Below, one piece after another: positions 48,345-58,124 of a DNA stretch of 64,000 bases (the first letter of the stretch is position 1; each line of letters starts with the position of its first letter). A program made the translations under genes and the position numbers. The stretch comes from Mesorhizobium shangrilense (GTDB taxonomy: Bacteria; Pseudomonadota; Alphaproteobacteria; Rhizobiales; Rhizobiaceae), in the NCBI RefSeq assembly GCF_040537815.1, contig NZ_JBEWSZ010000001.1:4340001-4404000 (forward strand). The letters are read 5' to 3'. The notes under the pieces were generated by a model. It made no database searches. It was not told where the DNA came from and saw only the letters and a list, made by a program, of their open reading frames with translations.

Positions 48345-48360
48345 ATAAAGAAATCTTTAT
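48345..48360. promoter_or_regulatory. Candidate operator upstream of ahcY
   Basis: ATAAAGA-AA-TCTTTAT, a perfect 16-bp palindrome about 110 bases upstream of the ahcY start. It is ArsR-type in size; SahR-family regulators of methyl-cycle genes are the likely candidates. Confidence 0.6.
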
Positions 48361-48364
48361 CCCT

Positions 48365-48384
48365 GCATGTCCCCCTGGACATGC
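48365..48384. other. Hairpin between HPr gene and ahcY operator
   Basis: GCATGTCC-CCCT-GGACATGC just after the HPr gene end on the minus strand. A T-run is on the plus side only, so it may be a weak or bidirectional transcription stop. Confidence 0.5.
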
Positions 48385-48401
48385 TTTTGGGACGTCGGGG
48401 A

Positions 48402-48698
48402 TCAGCACTCCTCGCCGAAGCGGGAGGCGACCAACTGCTCCAACGCGTCGATGACCTGCAGGGCTTCCGGTCCGCTGGCGGTGACGCGGATGGAGTAGCC
48501 AGGGCTCGCCGCCAGCATCATGAGCCCCATGATCGAGGTGCCGCCGACCTTGACGCCATCCTTCTCGACATGGACCGAGGCGTTGAAGCCACTGGCAAGC
48601 TGAACGAACTTCGCCGAAGCGCGTGCATGCAGGCCGCGCTGGTTGACGATCGGAAAGTCCCGGACGATCTGATCCTTTTCCGGGGATAGCGCGTTCAT
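48402..48698 (-). CDS. ptsH: phosphocarrier protein HPr
   Basis: 98 residues. The phospho-His is His24 in NQRGLHARASAKF, and Ser55 in VGGTSIMGLMML is the regulatory Ser phosphorylated by HprK. It works with the EIIA (overlap of four bases upstream) and the HprK encoded 0.5 kb upstream. No sugar-specific EIIBC is present, so this is the regulatory PTS of alphaproteobacteria rather than a transport system. Confidence 0.95.
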   Translation of the reverse strand: MNALSPEKDQIVRDFPIVNQRGLHARASAKFVQLASGFNASVHVEKDGVKVGGTSIMGLMMLAASPGYSIRVTASGPEALQVIDALEQLVASRFGEEC

Positions 48699-49096
48699 TT
48701 GCTGCTCAAAAGCTGGCTGGCCACGTTGATGTATTTGCGACCCGCCGCCTGCGCCTCGTCAACCGCGGCCATCATGTTGTCGCCCTTGCGGACCGAGGAC
48801 AGCTTGATCAGCATCGGCAGGTTCATGCCGGCGATGACCTCGGTGCGGCCGGACTCCATCACGGAAATGGCAAGGTTGGAAGGCGTGCCGCCGAACATGT
48901 CGGTCAGCACGATGACCCCTGCCCCGGTGTCGACACGGGCCACGGCGTCAACGATGTCGCGGCGACGCTGCTCCATATCGTCGTCGGCACCGATCGCCAC
49001 GGTCTCGAAATTGTCTTGTGGCCCGACGACATGTTCCACGGCATGTCGGAACTCGGCGGCCAGTTGACCGTGCGTTACGAGCACGAGTCCGATCAT
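48695..49096 (-). CDS. PTS EIIA component, mannose family
   Basis: 133 residues. MIGLVLVTHGQLAAEF holds the phospho-His9, and GVIVLTDMFGGTPSNLA is the EIIA-Man signature. It receives phosphate from HPr. Its stop overlaps the HPr start (ATGA). In rhizobia this protein (often called ManX or EIIA-Man) has a regulatory role with HprK rather than in mannose uptake. Confidence 0.93.
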   Translation of the reverse strand: MIGLVLVTHGQLAAEFRHAVEHVVGPQDNFETVAIGADDDMEQRRRDIVDAVARVDTGAGVIVLTDMFGGTPSNLAISVMESGRTEVIAGMNLPMLIKLSSVRKGDNMMAAVDEAQAAGRKYINVASQLLSSK

Positions 49097-49260
49097 TCTT
49101 TGGTGGCTCCCGTCATCGCCGCTTCACAGGCGCATTTTATGCTCGCCAGCCATTCCAGGCGGCGGGAGCGCTATCTTGTCGACGCGAGGCGCGTTGACAA
49201 GCCCAAAATTGCGAAGGTGCTGGCCATTTTGACGCATTGCAGCAAGAAATCGAAACCGGA

Positions 49261-49737
49261 TCATAAAAAAGGCGAGATCGACAGCCGCGACATCACGGCC
49301 GGCAGTGCCGTGGAAACGCTGCGCCGGACAAGATCGATCCGCGGCACCGGACAGCCGGCGATGGGTTCGCTGACCTCCTCTTGAAATCGTTCCATCTCGG
49401 CCTCCTCCACCAACCTGATGTGAAGGTCGATGATGCCCGCCGGCTCGAAGGCAAGCGGCCGAGGCCCCAGTCCCGCCACTTCGGCGAGGCCGGCGATCGT
49501 GGCCGGCGCCCGGCATAACAGCCGCCCGGCATGACCGGCGACATAGAGCTGATCGTCGCCGATGATGCGTGAGAAGAAACCGCGCCGGGAAAGATGATCG
49601 ACAAGCGCGAGTGCCAGCGTTGTCTTGCCCGAACCGGATGGCCCGGTGATGAGGACACCGCGCTCGCCGATCAGGATCGCCGTCGCGTGGATGTTTTCGG
49701 GCTGCGTGACTTCTGGCTGCGTGACTGGCTCAGGCAT
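49261..49737 (-). CDS. hprK: HPr kinase/phosphorylase, short form
   Basis: 158 residues. The ATP loop is LITGPSGSGKTTLAL at 30-44, with FFSRIIGDDQLYV and IAGCPVPRIDLV later. It contains only the catalytic C-terminal domain; the firmicute N-terminal domain is missing, as usual in alphaproteobacteria. It phosphorylates HPr on Ser. The gene is 164 bases before the EIIA gene and after ChvG, linking the regulatory PTS to the ChvG/ChvI system. Confidence 0.9.
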   Translation of the reverse strand: MPEPVTQPEVTQPENIHATAILIGERGVLITGPSGSGKTTLALALVDHLSRRGFFSRIIGDDQLYVAGHAGRLLCRAPATIAGLAEVAGLGPRPLAFEPAGIIDLHIRLVEEAEMERFQEEVSEPIAGCPVPRIDLVRRSVSTALPAVMSRLSISPFL

Positions 49738-49741
49738 TCGG

Positions 49742-49891
49742 GATCATGGTTTTTGGTGCCCACTTCCCCGGATCATGGTTTTTGGCTGAAGCATGACCTC
49801 ATCCGAAAACCGGTCCCCACTTTTCGGGATCATGGTTTTTGGCTGAAGCATGATCTCATCCGAAAACCGGTTCCCACTTTTCGGGATCATG
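49742..49891. repeat. 57-bp tandem array of family A elements (copy 7)
   Basis: GATCATGG starts recur at 49742 (truncated, 29 bp), 49771 and 49828, with the end at 49885-49891. Each full unit holds CCGAAAACCGG and CCCACTTTTCGGG. The last unit contains the stop codon of chvG. Confidence 0.9.
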
Positions 49892-51671
49892 CTTCGGCCG
49901 GCAGGGTGACAACGAAACGCGCGCCCTTGATCTCACCGGGCTTGGTGCCCGGGATGTTCTCGGCGGTCAGCGTGCCGCCATGGGCCTCGACGATCTGGCG
50001 GCTGATCGACAGGCCGAGGCCCGAGTTCTGACCAAAGGCCTCGCCGGCAGGCCGATCCGTATAGAAGCGCTCGAAGATGCGATCGATGTTGTCGGCGCGG
50101 ATACCGGGTCCATTGTCGTCGATGGTGACGATGTTGAACTTGCCGGCGCGCGCCAGCGACAGGATGATGTGGCCGCGCTCATCGGGAACGAAGGAACGGG
50201 CATTCTCGATCAGATTGGTGATCACCTGGCCGATGCGCAGGTCATGGCCGACGACGAAATAGCCTTTGACGCCCTGCGGCAGCTTGGCGACCCTGAGCTC
50301 GATCTCGACGGCCTTCTTGTTGCGCGTCGCCTCACGCGAAACGGCGACGAGATCGGTGATGAATTTCTTCAGATCCACCGTGCCAGCGTCTTCACGCGCC
50401 AGTTCGGCGTCGAGACGGGAGGCATCGGAGATGTCGGTGATGAGGCGGTCCAGCCGCCTGACATCGTGCTGGATGATCTCCATCAGCCGGCTGCGCGAAT
50501 TGTCGTTCTTGGCCAGCGGCAAGGTTTCAACCGCGCTGCGCAGCGACGTCAGCGGGTTCTTCAGCTCGTGCGAGACGTCAGCCGCGAAGCTTTCGATCGC
50601 TTCGATGCGGGCGTAGAGCGCATTGGTCATGTCGCGCACGGCAATCGACAGATTGCCGATCTCGTCCTGCCGGTCGGAGAAATCCGGGATTTCCTCGCGG
50701 CTCTTGACGCCGCGCCGCACCCGCACCGCCGCCGCCGACAGGCGGCGCAGCGGGTTGGCGATGGTGGATGCCAGCAGCATCGACAGGATAGCGGTGACAA
50801 GGGCGGCGATGCCGAAGACACGCAGGATCGCCTTGCGCTCGGCGGCGACGATCTTGTCGATGTCGCCGCCTTCGGTCGACAGCATCAGCACGCCGAGGAC
50901 GGCGCGGAAGCGCTGGATCGGCACGGCCACCGAAACGATCTGCTCGCCCTGCTCGCTGACGCGCACGATGGTCGATGGGCTGCCGGTCAGTGCCTTGACC
51001 ACCTCCGGGAACGCCGCCCCGTTGCCGCCAGGCTGCTCGTGATAGATGGGCAGTTCGGTGTTGCGGAAGAAATCGAAGATGAATTTCTGGATACGCTCGA
51101 CCAGATCGGGCTGCTCCTCTTCGACCGGCGGCAGATCGTAGCGAAGGATCTGGCCACGCGAATAGAGATGGCGGGAATCGAGCAGCAGATTGGCGTCACG
51201 GTCGTAGATGCGGGCACGCGTGCGCGTCGGCGAGATCAGCCTTCTCAGCACCGGCGCCACCCGCTCCGGATTGATCGGGAAATCCAGATTGTCGAGCTGG
51301 TCGGAGCCAGGACCAAGGCTCTCGCCGGCCTGCAGCTCCAGCAGCTTTTCCGGATCGATGCTGATCGAATCCGTCTCGACCGTGGCCGACGCGGCGATGG
51401 CGCCGGCGATGATCTCGCCCTGCGTCATCAGGCTTTCGACGCGGGCGTCGATCAGCCCGTCACGGAAGGTGTTGAGGTAGAGAATGCCGATGACAAGGAC
51501 GGCCAACCCGGCGAGATTGAGGAAGAGGATGCGCCGCGTCAGGCTCGAGAAGATATGATGGCCGAGGAAGCGCCGCATCGGCACCGTGAATTTCGACACG
51601 AATGATGGCATGATGCGCGACGGCCGCCTGGCAGCGCCCGCCGGTCTTGTTCGCTGTGCCTCCACTGCCAT
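49887..51671 (-). CDS. chvG: ChvG (ExoS) sensor histidine kinase
   Basis: 594 residues. Membrane segments lie near 50-68 and 285-305 around a periplasmic domain of about 215 residues, then HAMP, the H-box FAADVSHELKNPLTSLRSAV, and ATPase boxes (IDDNGPGIRADNIDRIF, GLGLSISRQIVEAHGG). This matches the ChvG/ExoS kinase that senses acid and host conditions, is controlled by the periplasmic ExoR, and governs exopolysaccharide and virulence or symbiosis genes. chvI lies 56 bases upstream. The stop codon is inside a tandem repeat. Confidence 0.94.
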   Translation of the reverse strand: MAVEAQRTRPAGAARRPSRIMPSFVSKFTVPMRRFLGHHIFSSLTRRILFLNLAGLAVLVIGILYLNTFRDGLIDARVESLMTQGEIIAGAIAASATVETDSISIDPEKLLELQAGESLGPGSDQLDNLDFPINPERVAPVLRRLISPTRTRARIYDRDANLLLDSRHLYSRGQILRYDLPPVEEEQPDLVERIQKFIFDFFRNTELPIYHEQPGGNGAAFPEVVKALTGSPSTIVRVSEQGEQIVSVAVPIQRFRAVLGVLMLSTEGGDIDKIVAAERKAILRVFGIAALVTAILSMLLASTIANPLRRLSAAAVRVRRGVKSREEIPDFSDRQDEIGNLSIAVRDMTNALYARIEAIESFAADVSHELKNPLTSLRSAVETLPLAKNDNSRSRLMEIIQHDVRRLDRLITDISDASRLDAELAREDAGTVDLKKFITDLVAVSREATRNKKAVEIELRVAKLPQGVKGYFVVGHDLRIGQVITNLIENARSFVPDERGHIILSLARAGKFNIVTIDDNGPGIRADNIDRIFERFYTDRPAGEAFGQNSGLGLSISRQIVEAHGGTLTAENIPGTKPGEIKGARFVVTLPAEA

Positions 51672-51727
51672 CGAATAGCAGGCCCTGCCTAGTCTTTATT
51701 TCGATGCATATCGTCGTGCGGCATGCA

Positions 51728-52429
51728 TCATGCTTCGCGGAACCGGTATCCGACTCCGTAAAGGGTTTCGATCATCTCGAAGTCGTCATCGACGGCCTTG
51801 AACTTCTTGCGCAGCCGCTTGATGTGGCTGTCTATGGTGCGGTCGTCGACATAGACCTGTTCGTCATAAGCCGAATCCATCAGCGCATCACGGCTTTTTA
51901 CAACACCGGGACGCTGTGCCAGCGAATGCAGGATCAGGAATTCGGTGACGGTAAGCGTCACCGGTTCGCCTTTCCAGGTGCAGGTGTGACGCTCCTGGTC
52001 CATGACAAGCTGGCCGCGCTCGAGAGAACGCGCCTGCTGGCTGGGCGCCTTGGCCGCGGCCTCGCGAGCGCTGGCACGGCGCAGCACGGCACGCACGCGC
52101 TCGACCAGGAGACGCTGCGAAAAGGGTTTGCGGATGAAATCGTCGGCGCCCATCTTGAGGCCGAAAAGCTCGTCGATCTCATCATCCTTGGACGTCAGGA
52201 AGATCACCGGCAGGTCGGATTTCTGGCGCATCCGGCGCAGCAGTTCCATGCCGTCCATGCGTGGCATCTTGATATCGAGGATGGCGAGATTCGGCGGACG
52301 CGCCGCCAGTCCTTCCAGCGCTGACGCACCATCCGTGTAGGTTTCGACGCGATAGCCCTCCGATTCGAGAGCGATCGACACCGACGTCAGAATGTTGCGG
52401 TCGTCATCGACAAGCGCGATTGTTGCCAT
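51728..52429 (-). CDS. chvI: ChvI response regulator
   Basis: 233 residues from ATG 52429 ([21 protein letters not shown]), the usual family start; ATG 52447 with AAGGGA upstream would add six residues. The receiver phospho-acceptor is Asp52 in [13 protein letters not shown], and the C-terminal OmpR-type winged helix ends [13 protein letters not shown]. It pairs with ChvG. The gene is divergent from pckA, an arrangement known in rhizobia and Agrobacterium. Confidence 0.95.
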   Translation of the reverse strand: MATIALVDDDRNILTSVSIALESEGYRVETYTDGASALEGLAARPPNLAILDIKMPRMDGMELLRRMRQKSDLPVIFLTSKDDEIDELFGLKMGADDFIRKPFSQRLLVERVRAVLRRASAREAAAKAPSQQARSLERGQLVMDQERHTCTWKGEPVTLTVTEFLILHSLAQRPGVVKSRDALMDSAYDEQVYVDDRTIDSHIKRLRKKFKAVDDDFEMIETLYGVGYRFREA

Positions 52430-52771
52430 TTCAAGCGGCTCCCTCATGAGCTGTCCCTTCTTTCGTCGAGAAGGGGCTTTTGCAGGACAAATTAGGTACA
52501 AAATGTGGCATAGGCTTCGACCGCTGTCACGAGCGGCATAGTGGCGACCACAAACGTACCTCTACATGGATTGGACGAATAAACGCCGCCAATCCTTTGG
52601 GCAACCACCGGACTTTTTGCACATATAAACGATTTAAACAACTTTCAAATTTTTTAAATCGATTAATGATTTGATATCATTCGACTTTTCTGGTTCTGAC
52701 CCTCCCAGCCCCGCAGTGGGCTGCCGGGAATTCGCCGGCCACGATGCGGCAAATCGAAGAAGGGACACTTG
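52430..52771. promoter_or_regulatory. Divergent chvI-pckA regulatory region
   Basis: A 342-base gap between divergent starts. The stretch 52618-52682 is very AT-rich and includes an imperfect inverted repeat around TTAAATC-GATTAAT-GATTTGA near 52656-52676, a likely promoter or operator area for pckA. No gene is seen. Confidence 0.55.
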
Positions 52772-54382
52772 ATGTCGGAAGCCGGCAAACGCAATTTAGC
52801 CTGCGCGATCGATCAGATCGGCCTGAAAACCACTGGCGTCGTGCGCTACAATTTCGGCGCGGCCGCGCTTTATGAGGAAGCGATCCGGCGCAACGAGGCC
52901 CGGCTGACCGCACAGGGCGCGCTGATGGCCGAAACCGGCCAGCACACCGGCCGCTCGCCGAAGGACAAGTTTGTCGTTCGTGATGAGGCGACCGGCCTGC
53001 ACGTATGGTGGGACAACAACAAGTCGATCTCGCCGGCCCAGTTCGAAACGCTGCTCGCCGATTTTCGCGCCCACGCGGCGGACAAGGACCTCTATGTGCA
53101 GGATCTGATCGGCGGCGCCGACGAGGAGCTGAAGCTGACGACAAGGGTCGTCACGGAACTCGCCTGGCATTCCCTGTTCATCCGCAACCTGCTGATACGT
53201 CCGGAAGCCGACGAGCTCGCGCATTTCGTGCCGGAGATGACGATCATCGACCTGCCGTCGTTCCGTGCCGACCCGGCCCGCCACGGCAGCCGCACCGAAA
53301 CGATCATCGCCGTCGACCTTTCGCGCAAGATCGTGCTGATCGGCGGCACCTCCTATGCCGGCGAGATGAAGAAGTCGGTGTTCACCATGCTCAACTATCT
53401 GTTGCCGACGAAGGGCGTGATGCCGATGCATTGCTCGGCCAACGAAGGCGACAATGGCGACGCGGCCATCTTCTTCGGGCTTTCCGGGACCGGCAAGACG
53501 ACGCTGTCGGCCGATCCATCGCGCACGCTGGTTGGTGACGACGAGCACGGCTGGGGTCCGCACGGCATCTTCAACTTCGAAGGCGGCTGCTACGCCAAGA
53601 CGATCAAGCTCTCGGCGGAGGCCGAGCCTGAAATCTTCGCCACGACGCAGCGTTTCGGCACGGTGCTGGAAAACGTGATTCTCGACGAGAACCGCGTGCC
53701 CGATTTCAACGACGGCCGGCTGACCGAAAACACGCGCTGCGCCTATCCGCTGGACTTCATCCCGAATGCCAGCAAGACGGGACGCGCCAGCCATCCGAAG
53801 AACATCATCATGCTAACCGCCGATGCCTTCGGCGTGATGCCGCCGATCGCGCGGCTGACCTCGGCGCAGGCGATGTATCATTTCCTCTCCGGCTACACGG
53901 CCAAGGTGGCCGGAACCGAAAAGGGCGTGACCGAGCCTGAAGCGACGTTCTCGACCTGCTTTGGTGCGCCGTTCATGCCGCGCCATCCATCGGAATACGG
54001 CAATCTGCTGCGGGAGCTGATTGCCCGCCATGGCGCCGATTGCTGGCTGGTCAATACCGGCTGGACCGGTGGCGCCTACGGGACCGGCAAGCGCATGCCG
54101 ATCAAGGCGACGCGGGCCCTGCTTGCGGCGGCCCTCGACGGCTCGTTGAAGACGGCGGAGTTCCGCACCGACGCCAATTTCGGTTTCGAAGTGCCGACAG
54201 AAGTTCCCGGCGTCGACGGCGCCATCCTCGACCCGCGCTCGACCTGGGCCGACAAGGCAGCCTATGACCGGCAAGCGGCAAGGCTGGCCGGCATGTTCAC
54301 CGTCAATTTCGGAAAATTCGAAAGCCATGTCGACGCCGCCGTGCTGGGCGCCGCGCCTGGCATGCGGGAGGCCGCCGAGTAA
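52772..54382 (+). CDS. pckA: phosphoenolpyruvate carboxykinase (ATP)
   Basis: 536 residues. The kinase loop [18 protein letters not shown] is near residue 235, [10 protein letters not shown] and [21 protein letters not shown] hold the metal and substrate residues, and [17 protein letters not shown] is the C-terminal signature. It converts oxaloacetate to PEP in gluconeogenesis. AAGGGA lies before ATG 52772; the TTG just upstream is not needed. It diverges from chvI and ends at a terminator. Confidence 0.98.
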   Translation: MSEAGKRNLACAIDQIGLKTTGVVRYNFGAAALYEEAIRRNEARLTAQGALMAETGQHTGRSPKDKFVVRDEATGLHVWWDNNKSISPAQFETLLADFRAHAADKDLYVQDLIGGADEELKLTTRVVTELAWHSLFIRNLLIRPEADELAHFVPEMTIIDLPSFRADPARHGSRTETIIAVDLSRKIVLIGGTSYAGEMKKSVFTMLNYLLPTKGVMPMHCSANEGDNGDAAIFFGLSGTGKTTLSADPSRTLVGDDEHGWGPHGIFNFEGGCYAKTIKLSAEAEPEIFATTQRFGTVLENVILDENRVPDFNDGRLTENTRCAYPLDFIPNASKTGRASHPKNIIMLTADAFGVMPPIARLTSAQAMYHFLSGYTAKVAGTEKGVTEPEATFSTCFGAPFMPRHPSEYGNLLRELIARHGADCWLVNTGWTGGAYGTGKRMPIKATRALLAAALDGSLKTAEFRTDANFGFEVPTEVPGVDGAILDPRSTWADKAAYDRQAARLAGMFTVNFGKFESHVDAAVLGAAPGMREAAE

Positions 54383-54410
54383 CATCCCCCGGCAGTCCGA
54401 GGTTCACAGC

Positions 54411-54442
54411 AAGGCCCGGTTTCGATCGGGCCTTTTCTTTTT
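54411..54442 (+). terminator. Rho-independent terminator after pckA
   Basis: AAGGCCCG, loop, CGGGCCTT then TTCTTTTT, 28 bases after the stop. Confidence 0.92.
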
Positions 54443-54467
54443 CCGGCCGCCGCGCCATGACTGCACC

Positions 54468-54905
<438 letters not shown>

Positions 54906-54945
54906 CCGAAGGCTTTTCGGATCGTCGCTCACGCATCATAGTGGC

Positions 54946-55608
54946 ATGCCTGTTCATGCTGCCAACCGGACCATCGCTCAGACCATGCTCGTCTTGCCCA
55001 AAGGCGTCCGCCACATGCCAGGTTACCTGCCGCGTGCCGCCCAGGAAGCACTGGTCGAGGATGTAAGACGGGTTGTTCAGGAGGCGCCGCTGTTCGTGCC
55101 GGCGATGCCGCGCACCGGCAAGGAGATGAGCGTGCGCATGACCAATTGCGGCGCGCTCGGCTGGGTCACGGACAAGGAGCGGGGCTATCGCTACCAGCCG
55201 ACGCATCCGCTGACAGGAATGCCCTGGCCGCCGATCCCCGAGGCGCTGCTGGAATTATGGCGGCAGGTGTCGGCCTATCCGCATCCGCCGGAGGCCTGCC
55301 TGGTCAATTTCTATACCGAGGATGCCAGGATGGGCCTGCACCAGGACCGCGACGAGACCGATTTCTCCGCGCCCGTCGTCTCGGTGTCGCTGGGTGACGA
55401 CTGCCTGTTTCGTGTCGGCCAGACGACGCGCGAAGGCGGTACCAAGTCGTTCAAGCTCAAAAGCGGCGATGTCGTGGTGCTCGGCGGCGAAGGGCGCCTC
55501 TGCTTCCACGGTGTCGACCGCATCTATCCATCGACTTCCGCCCTGCTCAGGAACGGCGGGCGGATCAATCTGACGCTACGGCGTGTCAATCGTTATGCAA
55601 TGACTTGA
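54946..55608 (+). CDS. alkB: AlkB-type DNA repair dioxygenase
   Basis: 220 residues. MGLHQDRDETDFSAPVVSVSLGD holds the iron-binding HxD; LCFHGVDRIYP provides the second His and GGRINLTLRRVN the Arg that binds 2-oxoglutarate. It removes methyl groups from 1-methyladenine and 3-methylcytosine by oxidation. Start ATG 54946 (MPVHAANRTIAQ); an internal ATG at 54985 is possible. It follows arfB by 40 bases. Confidence 0.93.
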   Translation: MPVHAANRTIAQTMLVLPKGVRHMPGYLPRAAQEALVEDVRRVVQEAPLFVPAMPRTGKEMSVRMTNCGALGWVTDKERGYRYQPTHPLTGMPWPPIPEALLELWRQVSAYPHPPEACLVNFYTEDARMGLHQDRDETDFSAPVVSVSLGDDCLFRVGQTTREGGTKSFKLKSGDVVVLGGEGRLCFHGVDRIYPSTSALLRNGGRINLTLRRVNRYAMT

Positions 55609-55701
55609 GCGCGGATCGCTCCCATTTCAGAGAAGTTCGTAGCGTTGTTTTAAACAGCTTCTCTTACAGTCCACACTTGGCGGATGATACGGGTGGGAGC
55701 A

Positions 55702-56688
55702 ATGAACGCTTACGCGACGAACGCGCGCCGACTGACGATCTGGTTCACGTTGATATCCACGTTCGTGGTGCTGACCCTATTGCCATTCAGCAAGGTCAGC
55801 TTCGCCTACCACGACCTCGGGCACCTGAGCTACCTCTTCGCCAGCTTCTTCGCGCTTTCGGTCTACTGCTGGAAACGCAAGATGTTTCGTCTTGCCTCTT
55901 CATTGGAGGCGCTCGCAATCGGCGTTTTCATGACGGTTCCCATCCTCATATCGACCTATCTTGCCGCGTCGCTTGATATGCCGCTCATGGATGCTCCGCT
56001 GATGCGCGCCGACGCGGCGCTTGGCCTGCATTGGGTCGCCTTCATCCAGTTCGTCGATGCGCATCCGGCCTTCGCCGAGATCCTTGCCAAGGCCTACAGT
56101 TCCCTAGGCATTCAGCTGCTGATGCTGCCCTTGATCCTCGGGGCGACTGGTCGCCACGCGCGCACCTATGTGATGATTCTCTCCTATGGCGTGCTCTGCT
56201 ATGTCTCCAGCTTCATCTCGATCTGGTTCCCCGCGCTCGGGACCTACTCCGTCTACGGCATCATGCAGGAGCAGCTTCACGACATCAACGCATATTACGG
56301 TTTCGCCTTCCTCCATGATTTCAATGCGGTTCGCGAACAGGCTGAATTCACCCTGTCTGCCGCCAATGCGTCGGGGATAGTAACGTTCCCCTCCGTTCAT
56401 GCCGCCTGTGCGCTCCTCTGCGCCTGGGCTGCGTGGGACCTCAAACCGGTGCGTTATCCCCTCATCGCCTGGAATATCCTCATGGGGATTTCAGCGATCT
56501 CTCACGCCAATCACTACCTCGTCGACGTGATTGCCGGGGTCGCCATCGGCAGCGTCTCGATCTATCTGGTAAGCGAAGTACTCCACCGGATGCAGCAGGC
56601 GCAATGGACTGTCCTGCCGCCGTCCGCCGTCTGGGCGCTGGTCACTTGCGAGAAGCAAAGCGAAAGCAGACCATCGACTCTGCCCTAA
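55702..56688 (+). CDS. PAP2-family integral membrane phosphatase-like protein
   Basis: 328 residues with about six membrane segments. ASGIVTFPSVHAACALL holds the PSxH motif and ISHANHYLVDVIAGVAIG the H-x3-D motif of PAP2 phosphatases, in the arrangement of Aur1/inositol phosphotransferases. The start is taken as ATG 55702; ATG 55684 with the same frame is possible. It may act on a phosphosphingolipid or undecaprenyl phosphate in the inner membrane. The reaction is not known. Confidence 0.82.
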   Translation: MNAYATNARRLTIWFTLISTFVVLTLLPFSKVSFAYHDLGHLSYLFASFFALSVYCWKRKMFRLASSLEALAIGVFMTVPILISTYLAASLDMPLMDAPLMRADAALGLHWVAFIQFVDAHPAFAEILAKAYSSLGIQLLMLPLILGATGRHARTYVMILSYGVLCYVSSFISIWFPALGTYSVYGIMQEQLHDINAYYGFAFLHDFNAVREQAEFTLSAANASGIVTFPSVHAACALLCAWAAWDLKPVRYPLIAWNILMGISAISHANHYLVDVIAGVAIGSVSIYLVSEVLHRMQQAQWTVLPPSAVWALVTCEKQSESRPSTLP

Positions 56689-56745
56689 GGGAGTTCCCCT
56701 TCCAGGGAAGGTCGAGGACGGCTATCGCTCGCACCGCCGCCATGG

Positions 56746-57705
56746 TCAAAGTTTGCGCAGCGCGACTTCCTCGACCAGATGGTCGGCGCCCTTGCGCAAG
56801 ATGAGATCGGCGCGCGCGCGCGTCGGCAGGATGTTCTCGCGCAGGTTCTTCAGATTGATGTTGGTCCACAGGCCTTCGGCGATGGCGCGCGCCGAATCCT
56901 CCGACAGCTGCGAGTAGCGATGGAAGAAGGAGTCCGGATTGCGGAAAGCGGTTTCGCGCAGCCGCATGAAGCGGGAAATATACCAGTTGTGGATGAGCTT
57001 CTCGTCGGCATCGATATAGATGGCGAAGTCGAAGAAGTCCGACAGGAAAGGGACGATCTTGCCGTCGTGCGGCAGCTTGCCCGGCTGCAGGACATTGATG
57101 CCTTCGAAGATCAGGATATCCGGCCGGTCGATGGTGACGAACTCGCCGGGAATGACGTCATAGGTGAGATGCGAATAGACCGGAGCGCTGACACTGCTCT
57201 GCGCCGATTTGATGCCAGACAGAAAGCGCAGCAGCGCACCGACATCGTAGCTGTCGGGAAAGCCCTTGCGTTCCATCAGGTTTTCGCGGCGCAGGACCTC
57301 GTTGGGAAGCAGAAAGCCGTCGGTGGTGATGAGATCGACCTTGGGGCTCGACGGCCAGCGCGCCAGCAATTCCTTCAGCACGCGCGCCGTGGTCGACTTG
57401 CCGACGGCAACCGAGCCGGCGATGCCGATGATGAAGGGCGTCTTGACGATATCGACGGCGTTGAAGAAGGCCTGGCGCTGCCGGAACAGAAGCTGGCTCG
57501 CCTCGACATGGGCGGACAGGAGCCGCGACAGCGACAGATAGATGCGCTTGACCTCCTCGAGGTCGACAGGGTCGTTGAGCGACCGCAAGCGGCGGAATTC
57601 GTCCTCGCTCAACGTGAGCGGCGTATCGGCACGGAAGTGCGACCACTGCTCGGCCGAGAAGAAACGAAAGGGCGAATATTTCTCGGTGGGAGCGAGCTGG
57701 TCCAT
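56746..57705 (-). CDS. coaA: pantothenate kinase, type I
   Basis: 319 residues. The ATP loop is [18 protein letters not shown] near residue 97, [14 protein letters not shown] follows, and [11 protein letters not shown] and [18 protein letters not shown] are the substrate region. It makes 4'-phosphopantothenate for CoA synthesis. hisE lies 22 bases upstream in the same direction, an order common in rhizobia. Confidence 0.96.
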   Translation of the reverse strand: MDQLAPTEKYSPFRFFSAEQWSHFRADTPLTLSEDEFRRLRSLNDPVDLEEVKRIYLSLSRLLSAHVEASQLLFRQRQAFFNAVDIVKTPFIIGIAGSVAVGKSTTARVLKELLARWPSSPKVDLITTDGFLLPNEVLRRENLMERKGFPDSYDVGALLRFLSGIKSAQSSVSAPVYSHLTYDVIPGEFVTIDRPDILIFEGINVLQPGKLPHDGKIVPFLSDFFDFAIYIDADEKLIHNWYISRFMRLRETAFRNPDSFFHRYSQLSEDSARAIAEGLWTNINLKNLRENILPTRARADLILRKGADHLVEEVALRKL

Positions 57706-57726
57706 CGAGTCTTCTACCTCCCGTGA

Positions 57727-58050
57727 TCAGCCCTGCGGCCGGGATGCCTTTTCGGCGATGCCCGAACGCCCGGTACGGCCTTCAAGCTCCTTGAGCACAT
57801 CGCTCAACGGAATGCCCGCTATGCCGAGAACGACGAGCCAATGATATATAAGATCGGCGCTTTCCGAAACGAGGCCCTGCTTGTCGCCCTTGACGGCGGC
57901 AATCACGGTCTCGACCGCCTCTTCACCGAGCTTCTGGGCCGCCTTGTCGATGCCGCGCGCGAACAGCTTTGCCGTCCACGAGTCCGGGTCGCCGGAATGC
58001 GCGCGTTCCCCAACGATTTTTTCCAGATCGGAGAGCGAAAACTCGGTCAT
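57727..58050 (-). CDS. hisE: phosphoribosyl-ATP pyrophosphatase
   Basis: 107 residues, all-alpha: [49 protein letters not shown] (in parts) with the EEAVE metal site, then [13 protein letters not shown]. It carries out the second step of histidine synthesis. The start ATG 58050 has no clear ribosome-binding site; the frame further upstream runs into a family A repeat. Confidence 0.95.
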   Translation of the reverse strand: MTEFSLSDLEKIVGERAHSGDPDSWTAKLFARGIDKAAQKLGEEAVETVIAAVKGDKQGLVSESADLIYHWLVVLGIAGIPLSDVLKELEGRTGRSGIAEKASRPQG

Positions 58051-58071
58051 AGCGTCATCTATATGCTTGTT

Positions 58072-58124
58072 TAAGCATGATCTTTTCCGAAAACCGGTTC
58101 CCACTTTTCGGGATCATGCTTTAA
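58072..58124. repeat. Palindromic intergenic element, family A copy 8
   Basis: AAGCATGATC and GATCATGCTT ends with CCGAAAACCGG and CCCACTTTTCGGG inside, between hisF and hisE. Confidence 0.88.

Noticed and set aside
48235..48401. SAM-II or SAH riboswitch upstream of ahcY
   Set aside because: I could not see the conserved pseudoknot or loop sequences; the palindromic operator explains the conserved-looking block better.
49742..49891. Possible CRISPR or integron-like array
   Set aside because: Units are head-to-tail copies of the family A palindrome without spacers and no cas genes are near.
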